Assembly (NCBI GenBank): GCA_002095305.1
Contig: MIEI01000047.1
Span: 1-36,573, forward strand
Direction: 5' to 3'
Source of the DNA: Pantoea brenneri
GTDB taxonomy: Bacteria > Pseudomonadota > Gammaproteobacteria > Enterobacterales > Enterobacteriaceae
DNA length: 36,573 bases
This document shows positions 7,853 through 16,215 of this stretch, piece by piece. Below the pieces are notes generated by a model. It saw nothing but the letters and a program-made list of their open reading frames with translations, did not search any database and was not told where the DNA came from. The first letter of the stretch is position 1. The number at the start of each line of letters is the position of its first letter. A program made the position numbers and the translations under genes.

Positions 7853-8632
7853 TTACTGGCCCGACTCTTTTAGCCCGGCTTTGACATCAACAATCGGGTT
7901 CAGAAGCGGTACCACCGCCCGGCGATAACGCTGACGGATTTTTGCGCTGAGTGGCCGTTTCGCCATTATGCTGGTCCAGATCGCCCGTTTTTGTCTGTTG
8001 TGATTGTCAACATCATCAAACTGCTGAATGGTGGTATGTTGCGCCACGTCATGCAGTAACACCGGCGCAGGATAGACAGCCAATAACCGGAATGCGCCAT
8101 GCTCCTCGAACAGACACCATTTATCAGCTGCCATCCAGACCGGGTAAAGCAGCTTCAGCAGTCGTCTGGCGGCTTCGAGATTAATCACATAGGCATGAGA
8201 GGTAGTGGCACTGTATACCGGATAAAGACCGGTGGTTGGCGTTATTTGCGCGACAACCTTATTAACAAATTTATTAACCTGCGATAACAGCACCACCACA
8301 GGCTTATCTACAGGAAGTTGCATTGCAGGGCTGGATAAGACTTCAGGTAACTGTTCGGTTAATAACGCGTCGTCTTCCAGAATCAATGCCTGCGCAATAT
8401 TCTCATCAACTATTTTTTGGTAAATTTTCAGATGACTCAACGCACAGCCTATTTCACCCGGTTTAAAAGCATAGTTGACCGAGCGGGTATGCTGAGAAAT
8501 TTCCTTTTGGCTCAGCTGCTTACCATTTACGGCAGGAATAAACTGATAGGGAATTCCTGCAGTTTCACATTGTTTAGCAATCGTTGCGCGCCGTTCAGTT
8601 GAAGAATCGAGATTGATAATGAAAGTGTGCAT
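7853..8632 (-). CDS. Glycosyltransferase family 25 (LPS-type) protein
   Basis: A 259-residue cytoplasmic protein. It begins MHTFIINLDSSTERR, the GT25 N-terminal signature, followed by KPGEIGCALSHLKIYQKI and the acidic metal/nucleotide motif LEDD at residues 85-88. GT25 enzymes usually add galactose or glucose to lipooligosaccharide. The C-terminus is basic. It lies directly downstream of fliC on the same strand, past a fliC terminator, and before the HNH gene. The position makes flagellin a possible target but LPS core is the commoner substrate of the family. No clear promoter was found. Confidence 0.85.
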   Translation of the reverse strand: MHTFIINLDSSTERRATIAKQCETAGIPYQFIPAVNGKQLSQKEISQHTRSVNYAFKPGEIGCALSHLKIYQKIVDENIAQALILEDDALLTEQLPEVLSSPAMQLPVDKPVVVLLSQVNKFVNKVVAQITPTTGLYPVYSATTSHAYVINLEAARRLLKLLYPVWMAADKWCLFEEHGAFRLLAVYPAPVLLHDVAQHTTIQQFDDVDNHNRQKRAIWTSIMAKRPLSAKIRQRYRRAVVPLLNPIVDVKAGLKESGQ

Positions 8633-8962
8633 GTAGATTCATTTCATCCAGGTAACAAAATATTTCCATGAATGAAATGATACCTTTTTCTTCATCATAA
8701 ACTCAAATCAAAAGCGCAACACGGGCTGCACACCCAGGTGATAACCATGGGTTAAAGTTTGTCTTGTTTACTTTTAAACACTGCCTGGCAGAAACGGCTC
8801 ATCGCGCTGTGGCTGAAAAAGTAACGAATGCTTAGCGCTGACTTAGCTATTCTTTGGCTGGATTCTTTGTAGATTGATTCAGACAAACTAACGGCAAAAA
8901 GGATATATGGCAGGCATAAAAAAACCCCGCCGAAGCGGGGTTTATGTTCAGAGGTAAGGCGA
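8633..8962. other. 330-base intergenic region between the GT25 gene and fliC
   Basis: It holds the fliC terminator at its right end and should hold the GT25 promoter. A weak inverted repeat (ATTTCAT near 8641 with ATGAAAT near 8674) lies just upstream of the GT25 start. An open frame on the minus strand spans part of it and runs out of fliC in another frame; it has no ribosome site and no recognisable product. Confidence 0.5.
8918..8943 (-). terminator. Rho-independent terminator of fliC
   Basis: Minus strand: AACCCCGC, loop TTCG-like, GCGGGGTT, then a run of seven T. It lies 20 bases past the fliC stop. Confidence 0.9.
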
Positions 8963-10312
8963 TTAGCCCTGCAGCAGAGACAGAACCTGCTGTGGAACCT
9001 GGTTAGCTTTAGCCAACACTGAGTTACCCGCCTGCTGTACGATCTGCGCTTTAGACATGTTTGAAACTTCAGTTGCGTAGTCAGCATCCTGAATACGAGA
9101 CTGTGCTGCAGACAGGTTAGTGGTGGTGTTATTCAGGTTAGTTACCGCTGAGTTCAGACGGTTCTGTACCGCACCCAGGCTTGAACGGAAGGTATCAACA
9201 GATGCGATAGCCTTGTCAATCAGAGCCAATGGATCTGAGGTTGATGCGCCTGCGAATTCATCAGTAGCAGTAACCGCTGTAGGAGTTGCGCCACCAGTAG
9301 TGCCAGTGCTCAGGTTAACAGTAGCATTTTCAACAGTAGTACCTGTTGTAGTAGGAGTTGTTGCGGTTGCATCACCACCATCGTTAACAAGTGCATCATC
9401 TGCAATACCGTAATTTTTACCCTGAACTGATACGAACGCTTTTGGCGCGCCGGTTGAATCAGCACCAACCTGAACAAGTTGACCAGACTGAGTGGCTGAA
9501 TCAATACCGTTTTTAACGTCAGTGTAGGTTACGTTAGCTTTGTTCAGAGTGACTTTACCATCAGCTCCAACTGTAGCTGCGTATGACTTATCGCCATTCT
9601 GAACCACATATTGGTTGGTCAAATCACCATTTGCATCTTTGGTGTTGTGTAAACTTAATTTTGAAGTATCGGTAATGCCAAGGTCTTGAGCAACAGTTGC
9701 ATCAAAAGCAATTTTAACCGGAGCAGCTCCAGCGGTAGCACCCGGCAATTGGGTAATTGCATCACCAACAGAAACCGAAGTTTTATCTACAGAGAAACCT
9801 TTCAGACCCAGCGTTGAAGAGTCAATTTTCTTCAGGTCGATGTCGATAGTCTGACCGTCGTTTGAACCAACCTGGATAGACATTTTGCCGTCTTTAGCCA
9901 GTACGTTCACGCCGTTGAACTGAGTCTGACCAGAAACGCGGTCAATCTCGTCCAGACGTGATTTGATTTCGTCCTGGATTGAAGACAGGTCTGAATCAGA
10001 GTTGGTACCGTTCTGAGCCTGTACAGTCAGTTCACGAACACGCTGTAAGTTGTTGTTGATTTCTGACAGTGCGCCTTCAGTAGTCTGCGCAGCAGAGATA
10101 CCGTCGTTGGCGTTACGAGCAGCCTGAGTCAGGCCTTTGATGTTAGAGGTGAAACGGTTGGCAATCGCCTGACCAGCAGCGTCATCTTTTGCGCTGTTGA
10201 TACGTAAACCAGAAGACAGACGCTCGATAGAAGTAGACAGAGCTGACTGGTTCTTGTTGATGTTGTTCTGAGTGATCAGCGAGAGGCTGTTGGTATTAAT
10301 GACTTGGGCCAT
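8963..10312 (-). CDS. fliC: Flagellin FliC
   Basis: A 449-residue flagellin, the filament subunit. The N-terminal D0/D1 region (1-170) has MAQVINTNSLSLITQNNINK, SSGLRINSAKDDAAGQAIA and the TLR5-type QRVRELTVQAQNGTNS. The C-terminal D1/D0 region (about 360-449) ends NQVPQQVLSLLQG. The middle is variable, with a Thr/Ala/Gly-rich low-complexity stretch around residues 312-345, exposed on the filament surface. Its codon use in the middle is less GC-rich than the flanks. AGGA precedes the ATG and a sigma-28 promoter lies 70-100 bases upstream. It is divergent from fliD. Confidence 0.97.
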   Translation of the reverse strand: MAQVINTNSLSLITQNNINKNQSALSTSIERLSSGLRINSAKDDAAGQAIANRFTSNIKGLTQAARNANDGISAAQTTEGALSEINNNLQRVRELTVQAQNGTNSDSDLSSIQDEIKSRLDEIDRVSGQTQFNGVNVLAKDGKMSIQVGSNDGQTIDIDLKKIDSSTLGLKGFSVDKTSVSVGDAITQLPGATAGAAPVKIAFDATVAQDLGITDTSKLSLHNTKDANGDLTNQYVVQNGDKSYAATVGADGKVTLNKANVTYTDVKNGIDSATQSGQLVQVGADSTGAPKAFVSVQGKNYGIADDALVNDGGDATATTPTTTGTTVENATVNLSTGTTGGATPTAVTATDEFAGASTSDPLALIDKAIASVDTFRSSLGAVQNRLNSAVTNLNNTTTNLSAAQSRIQDADYATEVSNMSKAQIVQQAGNSVLAKANQVPQQVLSLLQG

Positions 10313-10389
10313 GATAAATTTTCCTGTTAATCAAGTCTTTCGGTTAAGGTGTGGGCTTCAACCCGCCGGCTTCAGCGCCGTCAAAGTTG

Positions 10390-10416
10390 TTATCGTCTGC
10401 CGTTAAACAACCTTTA
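10390..10416 (-). promoter_or_regulatory. Sigma-28 promoter of fliC
   Basis: Minus strand: TAAA at 10416-10413, 15 bases, GACGATAA at 10397-10390. One mismatch from GCCGATAA; spacing exact. Confidence 0.88.
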
Positions 10417-10579
10417 GAATTTTTTTAGTACCAGGCGAATTTTTTTGCTTCAACCTGTCACGCTTTTGGTTATCGCCACCCTGCCGCAGTTCTTTAGACT
10501 TAATTGATTAATTTTCTAGTCGTCGAAATACCCTTCTCTATAGTGCTTATTTACCTCATTACCCTAAGGCAAATAATTT

Positions 10580-10606
10580 TAAACTTTAGTTAATCAAGGC
10601 CGATAA
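10580..10606 (+). promoter_or_regulatory. Sigma-28 promoter of fliD
   Basis: TAAA at 10580-10583, 15 bases, GCCGATAA at 10599-10606: a perfect sigma-28 consensus, about 35 bases upstream of the likely leader of fliDST. Confidence 0.92.
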
Positions 10607-10649
10607 CCCTGGTAATCATTCTCCTTGTCGACCTTATAAAGGAATTATC

Positions 10650-12071
10650 ATGGCTAGTATTACCAACCTTGGCGTAGGTTCAGGCCTGCCACTCAGTACT
10701 ATGCTCGACAGTCTGGAAACCGCAGAGAAAAGTGCGCTGACCCCTATCTCTAACCAGCAGTCGGCTTATACAGCCAAACTCAGTGCTTATGCGACGCTGA
10801 AGAGTTCGCTTTCTACTTTTCAGACCGCCAACACCAAGCTGAACAGTGCTGACCTGTTTACCGCAACGACTGCGACCAGCACCTCCAGCGCGTTTAGCGC
10901 GACCACTTCGGGTTCAACGGTTGCTGGCAAATATGCCATCAACGTAACCCAGCTGGCGCAGGCGCAAACCCTGACCTCAGCGGTGCAGAGCAGCAATACC
11001 GACGCATTAGGTGACAGCTCCGTCGCCAGTCGCAGCATTGCTATCACGCTGAAAGATGGCACCAGTAAAAGCATCACCTTGTCCAGTGACCAGACCTCGC
11101 TGACCGGCATGCGTGACGCGATTAATGGCGCGAATGCCGGTATCACCGCCAGCATCATTAAGGTATCGGACGGCAGCTTCCGCCTTTCCATGACCGCCAA
11201 CAAGACCGGCAGTGATAATGCAGTGACCTCAATTGCCGTCACCGGCGACGCCACGCTGCAGGGAATTGTGGGTTATGACGCGTCGGCCAGCAGCAATGTG
11301 CTGACCCAAAGCGTTGCGGCGCAAAATGCCAAACTGACCGTGAACAATGTGGCGATTGAAAACAGCAGCAACCAGATCAGTGATGCGCTGGAAGGGATCA
11401 CCTTAAACCTGTCTGACACCACGACCGGCAACCAGACGCTGACCATTACTAAAGATACTTCCAAGGCATCCAGCGCCATCAGCAGCTGGGTCGATGCTTA
11501 TAACTCTCTGTTAGATCAGTTTAATACCCTGACTAAATACACCAAGGTTGATGCCGGTGCGGATTCTCAGGATTCCAGCAATGGTGCCCTGCTGGGTGAC
11601 AGCACCCTGCGCACTATCCAGACCCAGTTGAAAGGCATGCTGACCAATGCGCAGAGCTCTTCAACCTATAAGTCGCTGGGACAGATTGGCATTACCACCG
11701 ATCCGACCACCGGCTCGCTGGTGATTGATTCAACCAAAGTGAGTGCCGCGCTGGATAAAGATGCCGCGGGCGTGAAAGAGATGATTGTCGGCGATGGCAA
11801 AACCACCGGTATTACCACCACTATCGCCACCAGCCTGACCGGCTGGCTGTCAACCAAAGGGATTGTCCAGGCGGCAACCGATGGCGTCAGTAAAACGCTG
11901 AACAATCTTACCGCTCTCTATAAGACCACCAGCGATCGTATCGACGACGATATTGCGCGCTATAAAGCACAGTTTACCCAGCTTGATGTGATCATGAGCC
12001 AGCTCAATACCACCAGCTCTTATCTGTCGCAGCAGTTCGACACATCATCAAGCAGTTCAAGTAAATCCTAA
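10650..12071 (+). CDS. fliD: Flagellar filament capping protein FliD
   Basis: A 473-residue FliD (HAP2). It begins MASITNLGVGSGLPLSTMLDSL, the FliD N-terminal signature (first part MASITNLGVGSGL), with coiled-coil forming ends and a Ser/Thr-rich middle. The C-terminus, LTALYKTTSDRIDDDIARYK...QFTQLDVIMSQLN, is the conserved coiled coil. The pentameric cap folds flagellin at the filament tip. AAGGA precedes the ATG. First gene of fliDST. Confidence 0.96.
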   Translation: MASITNLGVGSGLPLSTMLDSLETAEKSALTPISNQQSAYTAKLSAYATLKSSLSTFQTANTKLNSADLFTATTATSTSSAFSATTSGSTVAGKYAINVTQLAQAQTLTSAVQSSNTDALGDSSVASRSIAITLKDGTSKSITLSSDQTSLTGMRDAINGANAGITASIIKVSDGSFRLSMTANKTGSDNAVTSIAVTGDATLQGIVGYDASASSNVLTQSVAAQNAKLTVNNVAIENSSNQISDALEGITLNLSDTTTGNQTLTITKDTSKASSAISSWVDAYNSLLDQFNTLTKYTKVDAGADSQDSSNGALLGDSTLRTIQTQLKGMLTNAQSSSTYKSLGQIGITTDPTTGSLVIDSTKVSAALDKDAAGVKEMIVGDGKTTGITTTIATSLTGWLSTKGIVQAATDGVSKTLNNLTALYKTTSDRIDDDIARYKAQFTQLDVIMSQLNTTSSYLSQQFDTSSSSSSKS

Positions 12072-12083
12072 CAAGGGGTGACC

Positions 12084-12491
12084 ATGTACAGCGCTACCGG
12101 CACCAAAGCCTATGCAAAAATCGGCGTGGAAAGCGCCGTGATGAGCGCCAGCCAGCAGCAGCTGGTGGTGATGTTGTTCGACGGCGCGCTCAGCGCGCTG
12201 ATTCGCGCTCGTCTGTTTATGCAGGATGGCAATATTGAAGGCAAAGGTAATTCCATCTCTAAAGCCATCAATATCATTGAAGGAGGTCTGAAACAGGGCC
12301 TCAGTGAAAACAGTGGTGATGAGCTGGCAGATAACCTGCTGGGTCTTTACAACTACATGACGCGCCGCCTGCTGCAGGCCAACCTGCACAATGATGTTGA
12401 AGCTGTCGAAGAAGTCGAAGGCTTACTGCGCAACATCGCGGACGCGTGGAAAGAAGTGGTTCAACCTAACCTGATTCAGGACGCCGTTTAA
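12084..12491 (+). CDS. fliS: Flagellin export chaperone FliS
   Basis: A 135-residue FliS starting at ATG 12084, preceded by AAGGGGTG; a GTG two codons upstream is in frame but lies inside that site. The start [20 protein letters not shown] matches E. coli FliS. It binds the flagellin C-terminus in the cytoplasm and prevents premature polymerisation. It overlaps fliT by one base. Confidence 0.96.
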   Translation: MYSATGTKAYAKIGVESAVMSASQQQLVVMLFDGALSALIRARLFMQDGNIEGKGNSISKAINIIEGGLKQGLSENSGDELADNLLGLYNYMTRRLLQANLHNDVEAVEEVEGLLRNIADAWKEVVQPNLIQDAV

Positions 12492-12856
12492 TGATTATTG
12501 CACCGCATCTGATTGCCGTTTACCAACAGTTACTCGATCTCAGCCAGGGAATGCTGCGTCACGCGGCGCAGGGCGAATGGGATGAATTGATCAGCCGGGA
12601 GATGGAGTATGTCAGCGCGGTGCAATCATTAGCGCAATCGACAGAGGCTGCCGCCCCATCGGTTCAGGTTCAGGAGCAACTGCGCCCGGTATTGCGCCAT
12701 ATTCTGGATAACGAAAGTGAAGTGAAACGCCTGTTGCAGGCGCGCATGGATGAACTGGCTTCGCTGGTCGGCCAGAACAGCCGCCAGAAATCGGTGCTTT
12801 CCGCCTACGGTAATCAGGGCGGTGTGGTGATGGTGCCACGCGAAACCCTCTCCTGA
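12491..12856 (+). CDS. fliT: FliD export chaperone / FlhDC regulator FliT
   Basis: A 121-residue helical protein, the same length as E. coli FliT, directly coupled to fliS (TAATG). FliT chaperones FliD for export and, when free, binds FlhDC to restrain class 2 expression. Similarity is modest, as is usual for FliT; position and size support the call. Confidence 0.9.
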   Translation: MIIAPHLIAVYQQLLDLSQGMLRHAAQGEWDELISREMEYVSAVQSLAQSTEAAAPSVQVQEQLRPVLRHILDNESEVKRLLQARMDELASLVGQNSRQKSVLSAYGNQGGVVMVPRETLS

Positions 12857-12871
12857 TAATCTGCCCTCTCT

Positions 12872-12913
12872 CGCCGCGTTGAGATTTATTTTTCAGCGCG
12901 GCGCCTCTTTTTT
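12872..12913 (+). terminator. Terminator of fliDST
   Basis: CGCCGCG at 12872-12878 pairs with CGCGGCG at 12897-12903; then CCTC and a run of six T. The loop is long (18 bases) but AT-rich. Confidence 0.7.
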
Positions 12914-12961
12914 GCCGCTTACTCCATACTTGATTCTTATCATCCCCCTGGAGTGCAGTAG

Positions 12962-14443
12962 ATGCAAAACCCGACGTTATTACAGTTTTTCCATTGGTAT
13001 TACCCGGATGGCGGCAAACTGTGGCCGGAAATCGCCGATCGTGCCGCCTGGCTCAGTGAAATTGGCATCACCATGGCCTGGCTGCCGCCCAGCTATAAAG
13101 GGGAATCAGGTGGCTATTCTGTTGGTTACGACAGCTATGACCTGTTTGACCTCGGTGAATTCGATCAGAAAGGCAGCGTTGCCACCAAATATGGCGACAA
13201 GCAGCAGTTACTGGCAGCCGTCGAGGCGCTGCGCAGCCACAACGTCGGGGTAGTGCTGGACGTGGTGCTTAACCATAAAATGGGTGCCGATGAAAAAGAA
13301 CAGATCAGCATCAACCGCGTCAATCCGGACAATCGCGACGAAATTTATGACGACGTGGTCGAATGCGAAGCCTGGACTAAATTCACCTTTCCGGTGCGCA
13401 ACGGAAAATATTCAAAATTCGTCTGGGACCACAAATGCTTTAGCGGCGTAGACCATATTGAAAACCCGGATGAAAACGGCGTCTTCAAAATCATTAACGA
13501 TTACACCGCCGAAGGCTGGAACGATCAGGTCGATAATGAGCTGGGCAACTTCGACTATCTGATGGGCGCGAACATCGATTTCCGCAACAAGGCGGTGAGC
13601 GAAGAGCTGAAGTACTGGGCACGCTGGGTGATGGAACAGGTGCCGTGCACCGGCTTTCGTCTGGATGCGGTGAAACATATTCCGGCCTGGTTCTATAAAG
13701 ACTGGATCGATCACATTCAGGAAGTGGCTGAAGAGCCGATGTTTATCGTCGCTGAATACTGGTCGTTTGAAACCGATAAGCTGCAGGAGTATGTGCATCA
13801 GGTGGAAGGCAAAACCATGCTGTTTGATGCCCCACTGCACATGAACTTCCATCAGGCCTCCACCGCCGGCAGCGCTTACGATCTGAGCCAGATCTTTGCT
13901 AATTCGCTGGTGGTCGCCGATCCGTGGCATGCGGTAACGATCGTCGCCAACCACGATACGCAACCACTGCAGTCGCTGGAAGCGCCGGTAGAAGCCTGGT
14001 TTAAACCGCTGGCCTACGCGCTGATTCTGCTGCGTGAACAAGGCGTGCCGACCATTTTCTATCCCGATCTGTTCGGTGCCAGTTATGAAGATACCGGCGG
14101 CGACGGCGAGAAACATAAGATTGAGATGCCGGTGATCCCGGAGCTGGAAGGGTTGATCCGCGCGCGCCAGCAGTATGGCTGGGGCGCACAGACCGACTAT
14201 TTCGACCATCCCAACTGTGTCGCCTTTAGCCGCAGCGGCACCGAAACCCAGCCGGGCTGTGTGGTTATCATGTCGAATGGCGATGCAGGCGAGAAAAGCG
14301 TGGCGATGGGCGAAGGCTATGCCGGTAAGGTGTGGCGTGATTATCTGGCGAACCGCGAAGAAACCATTACCGCCGATGATCAGGGTAATGCGGTGTTTGT
14401 CTGTAACGCGGGCAGCGTCAGCGTCTGGGTGGTCGCAGAGTAA
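12962..14443 (+). CDS. amyA: Cytoplasmic alpha-amylase AmyA
   Basis: A 493-residue GH13 alpha-amylase without a signal peptide (E. coli AmyA has 495). The four GH13 motifs are visible: DVVLNH (about 101-106), GFRLDAVKH with nucleophile D235, AEYW with acid/base E265, and VANHDTQ with D332. It hydrolyses internal alpha-1,4 bonds of malto-oligosaccharides and glycogen in the cytoplasm. Its position between fliT and yedD is the same as in E. coli. It is separated from fliT by a terminator and is likely transcribed alone. Confidence 0.96.
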   Translation: MQNPTLLQFFHWYYPDGGKLWPEIADRAAWLSEIGITMAWLPPSYKGESGGYSVGYDSYDLFDLGEFDQKGSVATKYGDKQQLLAAVEALRSHNVGVVLDVVLNHKMGADEKEQISINRVNPDNRDEIYDDVVECEAWTKFTFPVRNGKYSKFVWDHKCFSGVDHIENPDENGVFKIINDYTAEGWNDQVDNELGNFDYLMGANIDFRNKAVSEELKYWARWVMEQVPCTGFRLDAVKHIPAWFYKDWIDHIQEVAEEPMFIVAEYWSFETDKLQEYVHQVEGKTMLFDAPLHMNFHQASTAGSAYDLSQIFANSLVVADPWHAVTIVANHDTQPLQSLEAPVEAWFKPLAYALILLREQGVPTIFYPDLFGASYEDTGGDGEKHKIEMPVIPELEGLIRARQQYGWGAQTDYFDHPNCVAFSRSGTETQPGCVVIMSNGDAGEKSVAMGEGYAGKVWRDYLANREETITADDQGNAVFVCNAGSVSVWVVAE

Positions 14444-14457
14444 GAGTAACAGAAGCT

Positions 14458-14481
14458 CTGGCAGGGCCAATGCCCTGCCAG
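14458..14481. terminator. Bidirectional terminator between amyA and yedD
   Basis: A perfect 10-bp stem, CTGGCAGGGC/GCCCTGCCAG, with a CAAT loop lies between two convergent genes. U-tracts are weak on both sides but the stem is strong. Confidence 0.6.
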
Positions 14482-14487
14482 CATCAT

Positions 14488-14970
14488 TTATTGCGCGACT
14501 GCCGCCGCATTGTTTTCTGTGATGCGGGTGTGCAACAGCTGGGGCTCAATATTCTGGATCACACTGGCCTTCGGTTGCTTCGCCACTTCGTCCAGCGCCT
14601 GCTGGCACTCTACGGTTGGACGTGCCACTTTACGCAGCGTCAGCCCGTCATAGTTCAGTTCACCGTTATCAACCACCAGCGGCATTACCCGAACCTGACG
14701 CGTGACGTTGACATAATCGCCGCTCAGCAAGGTCAGTTTGCCCGGTTTGGCGATAACCCGCTGCCATTGACGGCAATCCAGTGTGCTGCCATCCGCATTG
14801 ATAATCAGGCTGCCTATCGCCTGACCGCTAATCAGGCCACGCTGCGGACCGACCGTTTGCCAGTTACCCTGCAGATTAGCCGGTGCCGGCGTTTGTACCG
14901 CACTGTCATAGTCGTTGATTTGTGCACATCCGCTCAGCGCCAGCGCGGCAATCAGCATCCACTTTTTCAT
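14488..14970 (-). CDS. yedD: Lipoprotein YedD
   Basis: A 160-residue lipoprotein. The signal MKKWMLIAALALSGC ends in a lipobox with Cys15. The mature part has LQGNWQTVGPQRGLISGQAI and DGSTLDCRQWQRVIAKPGKL-type sequence as in E. coli YedD (137 residues); this copy has a C-terminal extension of about 20 residues. AGGGA precedes the ATG. Its position next to amyA is conserved. Function unknown; outer-membrane location is likely because residue +2 is Ala. Confidence 0.88.
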   Translation of the reverse strand: MKKWMLIAALALSGCAQINDYDSAVQTPAPANLQGNWQTVGPQRGLISGQAIGSLIINADGSTLDCRQWQRVIAKPGKLTLLSGDYVNVTRQVRVMPLVVDNGELNYDGLTLRKVARPTVECQQALDEVAKQPKASVIQNIEPQLLHTRITENNAAAVAQ

Positions 14971-15004
14971 GTTTAATCCCTAAGATCGCATCAATGGCGG
15001 CTAC

Positions 15005-15032
15005 GTTATAATTTTTCCCCTGAGGTGCGCAA
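15005..15032 (-). promoter_or_regulatory. Probable sigma-70 promoter of yedD
   Basis: Minus strand: TTGCGC (15032-15027), 16 bases, TATAAC (15010-15005), about 35 bases before the yedD ATG. The same site reads TATAAT on the plus strand at 15007-15012. Confidence 0.45.
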
Positions 15033-15048
15033 GGTATCTGGCTGATCC

Positions 15049-15072
15049 AACCGCGCCCGGCGCGGTTTTTTT
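15049..15072 (+). terminator. Strong orphan terminator upstream of the 107-residue gene
   Basis: AACCGCGC at 15049-15056, loop CCG, GCGCGGTT at 15060-15067, then T up to 15072. It points along the plus strand, yet the nearest upstream gene (yedD) runs the other way. It must end either read-through or a very short RNA started from the TATAAT at 15007. Confidence 0.75.
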
Positions 15073-15216
15073 AGCGCTGCCGCGCAACTCAGGCAAACTC
15101 AGCCGATGCTAAGCGACATTTATCCGCTAACGCGCCAGTCTGCTTGCGCGCGTCCTGACAAGTCAGGCACAACCCGCTACACTGACGCGCTGCAACTGAC
15201 TTTCAGGAACCTGGCT

Positions 15217-15540
15217 ATGAAAACTCCAGAAGCGTATTACGCGCAGGCGCGCGAAATGTTCTTTACCGCCCATCCCGATTTCCAGGCGGCGCTTGATGAG
15301 CTGACCGAAAGCGATGCCCGCGCTGCCAATCTTTCCCTGCGCCAGCTGCGTGAATGGCACGCTGAACGCATCTATGCGGCCTTTTTACGTCAGAAGAATC
15401 TGGATGGAATGATTTTTTCGATTCAACTGGCTGAACCAGACAAAGCCGTGGCGGCTGAGGCAATCGAGACCTATCTCAAATCACATGCTGAATCGCTGGG
15501 GATGAGCTGGGAAGAGTTTTGCATCAAAAACGAACTCTGA
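15217..15540 (+). CDS. Small conserved cytoplasmic protein, possibly DUF6388 family
   Basis: A 107-residue soluble protein with no signal or membrane segment. ATG 15217 is preceded by AGGA; longer in-frame starts run into the upstream intergenic region. It contains EMFFTAHPDFQAAL, LSLRQLREWHAERIYAAF and MSWEEFCIKNEL, and is helical and acidic. I recall similar small proteins (DUF6388) in enterobacteria and pseudomonads but cannot confirm. Function unknown. The 3' end runs into the folded segment that follows. Confidence 0.75.
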   Translation: MKTPEAYYAQAREMFFTAHPDFQAALDELTESDARAANLSLRQLREWHAERIYAAFLRQKNLDGMIFSIQLAEPDKAVAAEAIETYLKSHAESLGMSWEEFCIKNEL

Positions 15541-15555
15541 TCGGGCGGGACGGGA

Positions 15556-15734
15556 AGGTGTATTTTTTATACACCTCCAACCAGTGGTTTAACCACCGAT
15601 AAAGTTGTACAAGTACGAGGAAAGTGTATAACTTCATCGTACGACTTCGGTCGTGATTGTCCTTGAACGAATAGTGCTTTTGCACTGCCTCTGGAGGTGT
15701 TGCTGGATTTCCACCTCCAGAGGCGAATTTTTTT
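15556..15734 (+). ncRNA. Highly folded RNA-like segment ending in a terminator
   Basis: Six consecutive hairpins fill the space between two convergent genes. They are GGTGTAT/ATACACC (15557-15575), GTGG/CCAC (15584-15596), a 13-base stem GATAAAGTTGTAC with GTATAACTTCATC (15598-15638, one mismatch, one GU), ACGAC-TTCG-GTCGT (15641-15654, a UUCG tetraloop), AGTGC-TTTT-GCACT (15673-15686), and a perfect 13-bp stem GCCTCTGGAGGTG/CACCTCCAGAGGC (15687-15724) followed by GAA and seven T. It may be a small RNA, a processed 3' UTR of the gene upstream, or a mobile palindromic element. It matches no small RNA I recognise. Confidence 0.5.
15687..15734 (+). terminator. Rho-independent terminator of the folded segment
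   Basis: Perfect 13-bp stem with a 12-base loop, then T7 at 15728-15734, eight bases short of the iraP stop on the other strand. Confidence 0.85.
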
Positions 15735-15741
15735 CCCGTCG

Positions 15742-16038
15742 CTACTCTTCTTCTGCCATCTTTCCTTTAACTTCCACATACTGTGCCACCGCCAGCAGAC
15801 GATTAATGTGCGTCAGCAGTAGGTCAACGTCGGACTGCAAAAACTCGGTCGATGAACGTGAAGCCGTGACAATCGCATCCTGTACCGTCTCGGTGATGGT
15901 CAGCGTATTGTCCTGTTTGGCCTGCACCAGCAACGCAGCAACCAGCAGCGATTGCGCTTCGAGCTGAGCGGTCAGCTCTTTCGCGTCGACGTCCATTTTT
16001 GCCAGTTTTAGCAGAATATCAATGACCAGTTGTCGCAT
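15742..16038 (-). CDS. iraP: IraP-like anti-adaptor protein (RpoS stabiliser)
   Basis: A 98-residue helical protein starting at ATG 16038, with AGGAGA upstream. Its first half, MRQLVIDILLKLAKMDVDAKEL and AQLEAQSLLVAALL, aligns with E. coli IraP (MKNLIAELLFKLAQ, SKELCAQVEALEIIVTAML). IraP binds the response regulator RssB and blocks delivery of sigma-S to ClpXP. This copy is about 12 residues longer and diverges toward the C-terminus. It is divergent from the DinI-like gene. In E. coli iraP is elsewhere, so this position is different. The family is likely; the function is inferred from the first 55 residues. Confidence 0.72.
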   Translation of the reverse strand: MRQLVIDILLKLAKMDVDAKELTAQLEAQSLLVAALLVQAKQDNTLTITETVQDAIVTASRSSTEFLQSDVDLLLTHINRLLAVAQYVEVKGKMAEEE

Positions 16039-16153
16039 CGCACTTCTCCTGATGTATGGAGTGCCATTATGTCGCGATGATGCCGCAATAAGCCAGACCA
16101 GGATGCAGTCCGGCATAACATAAAAAAAATTAGCCGTAATCGGGCGCATCGCC

Positions 16154-16181
16154 TTGCCACTGTTTTTATTTACAGTATTAT
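16154..16181 (+). promoter_or_regulatory. LexA box overlapping the promoter of the DinI-like gene
   Basis: CACTGTTTTTATTTACAGTA at 16158-16177 has CTG, ten bases, CAG and flanking CA/TA, a near-consensus LexA operator. It overlaps a sigma-70 promoter, TTGCCA (16154-16159), 16 bases, TATTAT (16176-16181). The site therefore should make the gene SOS-inducible. Confidence 0.88.
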
Positions 16182-16215
16182 ATCTCTGCGATTTTGCCCT
16201 GAATGGATTGCCATC

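Larger units (their letters stand above)
10313..10649. other. fliC-fliD divergent control region
   Basis: This 337-base region has a sigma-28 promoter for each gene, one on each strand, and an AT-rich centre. The fliC leader is about 70 bases. No other gene is visible. Confidence 0.8.

Noticed and set aside
8752..9087. 111-residue minus-strand frame spanning the fliC end and terminator
   Set aside because: It overlaps fliC in another frame, crosses the fliC terminator and has no ribosome site or recognisable product.
13412..14470. A long minus-strand frame opposite amyA
   Set aside because: It is the antisense shadow of a clear GH13 gene; no ribosome site and no family signal.
15560..15637. 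A small hydrophobic peptide (MKLYTFLVLVQLYRW start) on the minus strand within the folded segment, like a type I toxin
   Set aside because: No Shine-Dalgarno site or promoter and no known toxin similarity; the folding and terminator favour the plus strand.
15556..15734. CsrB/CsrC-type RNA
   Set aside because: Only a few GGA motifs, mostly not in hairpin loops; CsrB-like RNAs have many.
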